From Bacteroidetes bacterium OLB9 (lineage in GTDB: Bacteria > Bacteroidota > Bacteroidia > Chitinophagales > Saprospiraceae), in NCBI GenBank assembly GCA_001567255.1, contig LNBW01000054.1, forward strand, positions 19,680 to 83,679: 64,000 nucleotides of DNA, given 5' to 3'. The notes beneath the pieces were generated by a model. That model did no database searches, was not told where the DNA came from, and saw only the letters and a program-made list of their open reading frames with translations. Positions 56,304 to 64,000 of this stretch are shown here, piece after piece; the stretch's first letter is position 1, and each line of letters begins with the position of its first letter. A program made the position numbers and the translations under genes.

Positions 56304-57101
56304 CTAAAAAAAACTACTGGTATTTGTGTTTAATCCTGCAATTTGGTTCATTTCATCTTGCGTTAATTCAAAATCGAACACCTCAAAATTTTCTTTAATT
56401 CTTGATGGTGTTACCGATTTTGGAATGACTACAATATTGCGTTGTATCATCCAGCGAAGTGTTACTTGTGCTACGGATTTTCCATGTTTTTTACCAATTT
56501 CAGAAAGCGTTTCGTTTTGGAAAAAGTTGTCCCGACCTTCGGCAAATGGTGCCCAACTTTCGTGTTGCACGCCGTATTGCTTCATTATTTCGTTATCCTC
56601 GCTGCGTTGATAAAACGGGTGCGTTTCAATTTGATTTAAAGCGGGTACGATGTCATTAAAACTAATTAAATCCACCAATCTGTCCGGATGAAAATTACTT
56701 ACGCCAATCGCTCTAATTTTTCCTTCCTTGTGCAGTTCTTCCAATGCCCGCCAAGAACCATAAACATCATTGAATGGTTGGTGCAAAAGGTACAAATCCA
56801 AATACTCCAATTGTAGCTTTTCCATAGAATCGGCAAATGCTTTTTTGGCTTTTTCGTAGCCGTAATCGGAAACCCAAAGTTTTGTTGTTATAAATAATTC
56901 TTCTCTTGGTATTCCACTTTCTTTAATAGCGTCGCCAACAGCTTTTTCATTGCCATAAGCCTGTGCGGTATCTATACTTCTGTATCCAACTTTCAAGGCT
57001 TCGAGAATACTTTTTTTACATTCCTCATAATCGGGAACTTGGTACACACCATAACCCAAAATGGGCATTTTTACCTCGTTGTTTAGTGTTATTGTTTGCA
57101 T
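56304..57101 (-). CDS. Aldo/keto reductase (AKR5-like)
   Basis: The 265-residue TIM-barrel reductase begins [19 protein letters not shown] and has the catalytic tetrad in [11 protein letters not shown] (Asp and Tyr, about 43-53), TTKLW (Lys, about 75) and LYLLHQPF (His, about 107). The NADPH-binding end [14 protein letters not shown] is present. It reduces aldehydes or ketones. It is third in the AraC-led cluster, 31 bases after the previous gene. Confidence 0.9.
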   Translation of the reverse strand: MQTITLNNEVKMPILGYGVYQVPDYEECKKSILEALKVGYRSIDTAQAYGNEKAVGDAIKESGIPREELFITTKLWVSDYGYEKAKKAFADSMEKLQLEYLDLYLLHQPFNDVYGSWRALEELHKEGKIRAIGVSNFHPDRLVDLISFNDIVPALNQIETHPFYQRSEDNEIMKQYGVQHESWAPFAEGRDNFFQNETLSEIGKKHGKSVAQVTLRWMIQRNIVVIPKSVTPSRIKENFEVFDFELTQDEMNQIAGLNTNTSSFF

Positions 57102-57132
57102 TTTTTTAATTTTTTTTAATTAGTAATTTATG

Positions 57133-58116
<984 letters not shown>

Positions 58117-58169
58117 TTAATGTTAAATGACGGATTACGAATTGTTCATTCGTCAGTGATAATTCGTAA

Positions 58170-59396
<1,227 letters not shown>

Positions 59397-59443
59397 TCAA
59401 TTAGCCTGCTGACTAACGAGTTTCAAATGGAAACTTACGAAAA

Positions 59444-60346
59444 TCAAATATTTCTAAATTGGGAAGGCGTAAGGTTAGTTGTTTTCTTAAAAAAGTTATT
59501 GAAATGGGTGGCTTCTTTAAAACCAAGCGAATAAGCGATTTCAGAAAAATTCCAATCGGTTAGTTGGATAAGAGTTTGTGCTTCCAGGGCAATACGTTCT
59601 TTAATGATGGTTGTGGTGGTCTTTTCAGTTACCTCTTTTACGGATTTATTGAGGTGGTTCACATGAACATTCAACTCGTTGGCAAAATCGGAGGCTGATA
59701 ATAACGTGATGGTTTGGTGTGGGGATTCGATAGGAAACTGACGTTCCAACATTTCCAAAAACTGAATCGTAATTCGCATAGAAGCCGTATGTGTACTTTT
59801 GTTCTTGGCTTCATAACTTGCCGATTTCATGGTAATGTGCAACATAGCTTCCACATACATTTTTGCCGCATCGTATTTATAAATATAGTCCGATTGTATT
59901 TCAGCAAACATTTTGTTGAATAGCGATTCTACGGCATCGGCTTCTTGCCTGGTAAGTTCGTAAAAAGGTGTGACATTGGTTTTAAAAGGCGGAAATTCAA
60001 TTATGCGTTTGTCCCTTTTTAAAAATTGTTCATTAAAAATGCAGAAATAACCTTTGGTTATTTTATTTCGTTCCAACCAACCAAAAGGCGTAAAAGGATT
60101 GGTGAACGCAATAGCATGATTTTTAACCTGATACTCCTTTCCCGAGCATTGAAAAATGCCGCCACCGTAAACCAAAACGATGTTGTACCATTCCCGTCTG
60201 CCGTACTCCAAAGGTTCAGCTTCTTCTCCAATATTGGGATATTTGAGAGAAAAGGCATTGAAATGCCCCAAACTATTGCGGATTTCGTCGGGAATCCACT
60301 TATGGCGGGATTCGTAAAATTCGTGTATGGTTTCCAGTTTTCTCAC
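59444..60346 (-). CDS. AraC-family transcriptional regulator
   Basis: The 300-residue regulator has a cupin-like N-terminal sensor domain (about 30-150, NIVLVYGGGIFQCSGKEY) and a C-terminal pair of helix-turn-helix motifs (about 205-300, DFANELNVHVNHLNKSVKEV and FSEIAYSLGFKEATHFNNFF). It starts with GTG, four bases after a TAACTTTG box at 60351-60358. It lies upstream of the reductase genes on the same strand, a common arrangement where it controls them. The inducer is unknown. Confidence 0.88.
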   Translation of the reverse strand: MRKLETIHEFYESRHKWIPDEIRNSLGHFNAFSLKYPNIGEEAEPLEYGRREWYNIVLVYGGGIFQCSGKEYQVKNHAIAFTNPFTPFGWLERNKITKGYFCIFNEQFLKRDKRIIEFPPFKTNVTPFYELTRQEADAVESLFNKMFAEIQSDYIYKYDAAKMYVEAMLHITMKSASYEAKNKSTHTASMRITIQFLEMLERQFPIESPHQTITLLSASDFANELNVHVNHLNKSVKEVTEKTTTTIIKERIALEAQTLIQLTDWNFSEIAYSLGFKEATHFNNFFKKTTNLTPSQFRNI

Positions 60347-60436
60347 ATTGCAAAGTTACAAAATTCAATCCGAAGTTGAGAGTTGAGAAGGCTATTTCGA
60401 TATAGACTAAAGTTTAATCCTCCATCAATCTAAAAT

Positions 60437-60718
60437 CTAATTCAGCTTCCAGAAAAGCTTGTGGTTTTTTAAACTTTCGTTTTCTAATGCCGTTCCTGTA
60501 ACATTATTATTCAAAAAATCAATAGCAACATAGTGAATTTCAGTTTCTAAAAAATGTCCTACTTCGTCTTCGGACTGTGGATAATCGACTTCTTTTAACT
60601 TAGCCTTATTGATGACAAAAGAGAGTGCCAATCCTTGAATAACCAGAGTTAACAAGATAACGACAAAAGTTATTACAGTGTTCCATCCCGATATATAGGT
60701 AAACAAACCCAAATCCAT
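60437..60718 (-). CDS. Small membrane protein of unknown function
   Basis: From ATG 60718 the 93-residue protein has one hydrophobic helix (about 12-34, VITFVVILLTLVIQGLALSF) and an acidic soluble tail (PQSEDEVGHFLETEIHYVAIDF). No family recognised. A longer start at 60754 adds 12 residues. It lies between the AraC gene and the immunity-like genes on the same strand. Confidence 0.55.
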   Translation of the reverse strand: MDLGLFTYISGWNTVITFVVILLTLVIQGLALSFVINKAKLKEVDYPQSEDEVGHFLETEIHYVAIDFLNNNVTGTALENESLKNHKLFWKLN

Positions 60719-60941
60719 TATACCAAAAGAGTTGTAGAGGTTTATTATAACCATAACCGGTATTCAAACAATTTATGTTCACATCTATTTGCTGAAGGTG
60801 GCTGGGTAGGCAAATGAAAAAAGTGGATTGAGCAAACCGCAATCCACTTCTGTTGAAAACAGAATTTCAGAATTTTGTTTAAGCTAATTATTCTACTAAA
60901 AAGTAGCCGGATTAATTTGTTTTACCATGCTCTCGCTGGCT

Positions 60942-61739
60942 TCAAAGATTCCCCGACTTCCAGTTTTTCCAACTGTTATTAGGTTCTACGGGTTTCCAAT
61001 GGGAGGAGTCTCCGGTGGTTAAAACCTTTGCGATTAATTGATAGGTTTCCTGTTGACTGGGTGGTGTTGCTTTATCGTAGGCACTTGAATAATGAAAATC
61101 ATGGATGGTCATGATTTTGGGAAGGTCGTTGGGAATGAGTTTTCTTAATTCTGATTCTGTGGCGCAGAGCAATTGAGGATTCGTTTCGTGCAGGTAACGT
61201 ACAAAATCTCCAAAACCAATGAGTTGATTCGGGTTATCATCCGTTTGGATATGAATTCCGACCTTCTCATAATTCTCGGGATTGCTGTCAAAAGGCACCA
61301 AGCTGTCCCGGATTTGAATTTCGGTGATGTGTTTTCCAATCCGCTCGAAGGTTTCCATTTCTTCACCTTCCTTGTTTTCTATACGTTCAAACTCGGCAGA
61401 ATCTATCAGAATTACCTCCTGGGTATTGGTGATATAATTTCCGGTGGGATACTGAGCCACCGAATATTGGATGCAGTTGCCCACATAATTCAATTCGGCT
61501 TCTGCCGTCATTCTCCCGGTCTGATAACCACTTTTTTCAAGAATTACCGCCCATCTCGACTTGTCTGCATACAAGTGAATGCGGCTTCCTGCGGTCAGAC
61601 AATAGCCATGTTCAAGATCCAGGAAAAAATGATACTTCACATCGCCGGGTCCGCCTTTGGGATAGTCATTGCTGGGTATGCCATTGAACGCCCTGTCCAA
61701 TTGGTTCAGGATATCTGTTTCTATAAACTTCGTTTCCAT
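60942..61739 (-). CDS. DUF7003-like protein, intact copy
   Basis: This 265-residue soluble protein has an N-terminal part with GPGDVKYHFFLDLEHGYCLTAGSRIHLYADKSRWAV (split features at about 30-66) that resembles DUF7003 proteins seen near polymorphic toxins, followed by a C-terminal domain (about 145-265). The C-terminal half is duplicated as a truncated copy at 52887-53274. It is 22 bases downstream of the DUF2711-like gene, suggesting cotranscription. An immunity-type role is inferred from the neighbourhood only. Confidence 0.55.
   Translation of the reverse strand: METKFIETDILNQLDRAFNGIPSNDYPKGGPGDVKYHFFLDLEHGYCLTAGSRIHLYADKSRWAVILEKSGYQTGRMTAEAELNYVGNCIQYSVAQYPTGNYITNTQEVILIDSAEFERIENKEGEEMETFERIGKHITEIQIRDSLVPFDSNPENYEKVGIHIQTDDNPNQLIGFGDFVRYLHETNPQLLCATESELRKLIPNDLPKIMTIHDFHYSSAYDKATPPSQQETYQLIAKVLTTGDSSHWKPVEPNNSWKNWKSGNL
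60958..61326. repeat. Direct repeat copy B (369 bp)
   Basis: Near-identical to 52903-53274, same orientation, inside the intact gene. Together they bracket about 7.7 kb. Confidence 0.85.
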
Positions 61740-61761
61740 ATTCTTTTTTGATTAAGTTTAT

Positions 61762-62964
61762 TTATAAATATTTGTCGAAATCCCTGGAGTAGGATTCAAT
61801 ATTTCCATCTGAATCAATGCGGACATAAAATCCGGATTTTTCTTCAATAAATTGCTTTATGTTTAGATTCAGTTTATATTTTTTGAAAATGGAAAGGATC
61901 AATGGTTCCTTTAAGTTGGAATCCAATGGAAAAGAAATCGTAACTTCTCCATCGTCATGGCTTTCCAATTTTATTCCCTGTTCCATTTCCAATTCGCAAT
62001 CCTGCAGACGGTAGTTTGGATTTTGAAGGAAATAATGATTGAAATCGCTTATGTTATGAAAGTGGGGAAGTTCCTTTTCGTCAAAAAAATTTTCCTGCTC
62101 ATCAAAACCTGCGATTTTTAATCCAAGGAGTTTTAATTCCTCAGGAAACAAAAGACTTGCCTGCAAAGTGGACATTTCGGCAAAATAAAATCTTTCTGTC
62201 TGAGGGTCTTCCCTGTCGTACCGCAATAATTTGAGTTTACGATAGTTATCTGCTTCTAAAAAATCTTTACCATTCCTTTTTATTTGCCTTGAAGGATCTG
62301 GAGTGTCGGATTGCGCCCGGTGCAGACCGGCCTTAATTTCTTCGGGAGTAAGCTCCCAATTTCCCCGGGTGTGCTCATCACAATAAAATCCTTCAAACTC
62401 CATATTTTCAACCAGGGTTTCTATTGTCTTCCTGTCAGCACATATCAAAAAGAAAAAATTATCCCAATCTATTGCAAAAAGCAGTTTTTTGTTCGTGTCA
62501 TAAATGTAATAATCTTTGTAAGCAATTGTATTGCAAAATTCTTTTTCGGTAAATTGCTCAAGATGGATAGTTTTGTGACCCTGAGAAAATTCCTGTTCGA
62601 TCGTCAGTTGATGAATCCCCAAAAATTTGAAACTCCGGTAAATTTGTTTTTTGGACAATACATTGAACGCTCCACTCTCCGGAAAATAGAGCTGATTTGA
62701 CAGTGCATAATCCGAAAGCTTATTGGCCAGATCCATTCTGTTGAAAACAGGACGATAAGCACCGATGGATGTTTTGAGCGCTTTGTTGATTTCATCGACT
62801 TGCCCGAAGTTGCAGGCTTTTTTAATTTCCTGCCAGGAGATACTTTCGCCTTGTTCAAAAATCTCGTCATCGGAAGGATAGTCTTCATTGTCGAATGAAA
62901 AAATATCGGCATTGGATTGAGGTATTTTCTCAAACAAAGGATCTTTTTCCCTGAGTTCTTCCAA
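61762..62964 (-). CDS. DUF2711-like protein, 5' end uncertain
   Basis: The 400-codon frame has a region (about 25-110) with EDYPSDDEIFEQG, SWQEIKKAC and SIGAYRPVFNRMDLA that resembles DUF2711 proteins, and a DWDNFFFLICA segment (about 168-178). The C-terminal third is a separate unassigned domain. The only start is TTG 62964, but the frame stays open and coding-like upstream to a stop at 63037-63039. Removing one base from the A6 run at 63023-63028 would join it to an ATG at 63052. Function unknown; the context suggests an immunity or toxin-related gene. Confidence 0.55.
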   Translation of the reverse strand: MEELREKDPLFEKIPQSNADIFSFDNEDYPSDDEIFEQGESISWQEIKKACNFGQVDEINKALKTSIGAYRPVFNRMDLANKLSDYALSNQLYFPESGAFNVLSKKQIYRSFKFLGIHQLTIEQEFSQGHKTIHLEQFTEKEFCNTIAYKDYYIYDTNKKLLFAIDWDNFFFLICADRKTIETLVENMEFEGFYCDEHTRGNWELTPEEIKAGLHRAQSDTPDPSRQIKRNGKDFLEADNYRKLKLLRYDREDPQTERFYFAEMSTLQASLLFPEELKLLGLKIAGFDEQENFFDEKELPHFHNISDFNHYFLQNPNYRLQDCELEMEQGIKLESHDDGEVTISFPLDSNLKEPLILSIFKKYKLNLNIKQFIEEKSGFYVRIDSDGNIESYSRDFDKYL

Positions 62965-63146
62965 ACTAATCTGTTCAACATTTTTATAACCTTTGTTGCT
63001 GTATGGTGTTTCCTTTAATTTGAAAAAAGGCGAAAACTAATAAACACCGCATCAAAAAAGGCGCTGAAATATTCTAAAATCGTCGTGTCCCGTCCCGGAT
63101 GCAGGGGTTTATTTAGAAAATTGCTCATTTACAAGCCCGAATTAAA

Positions 63147-63584
63147 TTAGTGCGCGATTTCCTCAAATACTTCTTTTGTATCTTTTGAACCAGACCAAAT
63201 CCATTCTATCGGATAAGGTTTTTCTTTTACCGTAATCGTACCAACAAAAGCATAGGTAGTGTAGCCTGAAACTGCACTGTACCTGCTGTATGCTTTGGTG
63301 AACATCAAAGGAGTACCCTCCGGTATTTCCAACAATATGGGGTCGGAAGGATGAAATTCATGCCTAATGGTTAAAGGCTCCTTAATGAAATTATGAGGAG
63401 GTAACTCAATCATTACCATTACCTTTTTGGTGCGTAACGGCTGGTTGAAGATTGCCGGAAGATAACTTTCACCGGAAATCTCTTTTATCGTAACCCGGGT
63501 TACGTAATATAAACCAAAGATAAAACCTGCAATAGCGAGAAACACAACAATTCCTCCTGCAATCAACCATTTTTTTAAATCCAT
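63147..63584 (-). CDS. Membrane-anchored hypothetical protein
   Basis: The 145-residue protein has one N-terminal helix (about 7-28, IAGGIVVFLAIAGFIFGLYYV) and a predicted extracytoplasmic domain of beta type. It ends with an EWIWSGSKDTKEVFEEI segment. I do not recognise a family. It is the most upstream gene of the minus-strand island set, about 180 bases before the DUF2711-like gene. Confidence 0.65.
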   Translation of the reverse strand: MDLKKWLIAGGIVVFLAIAGFIFGLYYVTRVTIKEISGESYLPAIFNQPLRTKKVMVMIELPPHNFIKEPLTIRHEFHPSDPILLEIPEGTPLMFTKAYSRYSAVSGYTTYAFVGTITVKEKPYPIEWIWSGSKDTKEVFEEIAH

Positions 63585-63689
63585 ATCAAAATCATTTTAT
63601 TACATAACTACAAAAATACATCAAAATAGGAAAAACTATTAATCTATTTTTTGCTATTGACCTATTTGATTATGAGGAGCATTCCAATA

Positions 63690-63872
63690 ATACCTTCGTT
63701 ACTTTTTTTTCATTGCCAAAAAAAAGTACAACAAACGCTAGTTCAGCTAATTGCCTCCGGCTACCTGAACGCCTCCGCTTTTTTTAAAATCGCTGCTTTT
63801 ATTTGTCATTGCTTTTCAATATCCGGCCTTAGCGAATCAGCCGTTAAAAAATCATGGAGTAAAAAACGTTAA
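63690..63872 (+). other. Low-complexity terminal region with a doubtful 73-codon ORF
   Basis: A frame at 63651-63872 is open but has unusual composition (FFHCQKK..., SAFFKIAAFICHC). The DNA has GTTCAG and CTGAAC arms and repeated GCCTCCG. It may be a repeat rather than a gene. The last 128 bases (63873-64000) show no gene. Confidence 0.3.
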
Positions 63873-64000
63873 AAAATTTAAAACTGTATGAGCCAAAAAC
63901 CAAGCTAGGTGCGAGTGCAGATTAACGAAGTGCTTCATATGCTTATACGGTGCACATTACACCAGGGCGAGTTTTTTAAATTTAGTTTTTATGCAATGAT

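Overview
The window is from a member of the phylum Bacteroidota, probably near the Saprospirales or Chitinophagales; that rank is an inference from gene content, not a phylogeny. The evidence is a SusC/SusD pair, a type III glutamine synthetase, a dockerin-type protein ending in a type IX secretion sorting domain, a PorV/PorQ-like outer-membrane protein, many lipoproteins, few Shine-Dalgarno sites, and repeated TAnnTTTG promoter boxes, which are the Bacteroidota -7 element.

Layout. 1-3.9 kb: end of a probable glycosyltransferase, then a GDP-heptose operon (kinase, isomerase, nucleotidyltransferase) and L-serine dehydratase. 4-6.2 kb: a sugar isomerase/oxidoreductase pair. 6.3-12.5 kb: an MbnP-like lipoprotein, a DoxD-DoxA fusion, an esterase, and a sulfur operon (TauE exporter, CstB-like persulfide dioxygenase-rhodanese, rhodanese). 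12.7-21.7 kb: housekeeping genes including dapB, dnaG, glnN and yajC, plus an orphan FecR. 22-28 kb: SusC/SusD/SusE-like uptake operon with a terminator. 28-36.7 kb: aroC, holA, tRNA-Ala, three SurA-like chaperones, a DUF302 gene and queA. 37-46.4 kb: PorV-like protein, gamma-glutamyltransferase, and a MarR/GbsR-controlled RND efflux operon with a clear operator. 46.4-52.6 kb: T9SS dockerin protein, MauG/MbnH-like dihaem protein, der, rfbC, rfbD and msrB.

52.7-64 kb looks like an accessory island. It holds immunity-like genes (Imm26-like, DUF7003-like, DUF2711-like), an AraC regulator with a tandem set of aldo-keto reductases, and many inverted repeats. A 372-bp direct repeat, one truncated and one intact copy of the same gene segment, brackets the block from 53.3 to 60.9 kb. 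Two 34-36-bp repeats follow consecutive small genes there.

Five otherwise intact genes (L-serine dehydratase, dapB, dnaG, the SusE-like gene and the RND permease) each carry a one-base length change in an A or T run. Two of these are normally essential, so sequencing or assembly error is the simplest explanation. Coordinates for these genes span both halves of the broken frame. No rRNA, CRISPR array, recognisable transposase or integrase was seen.
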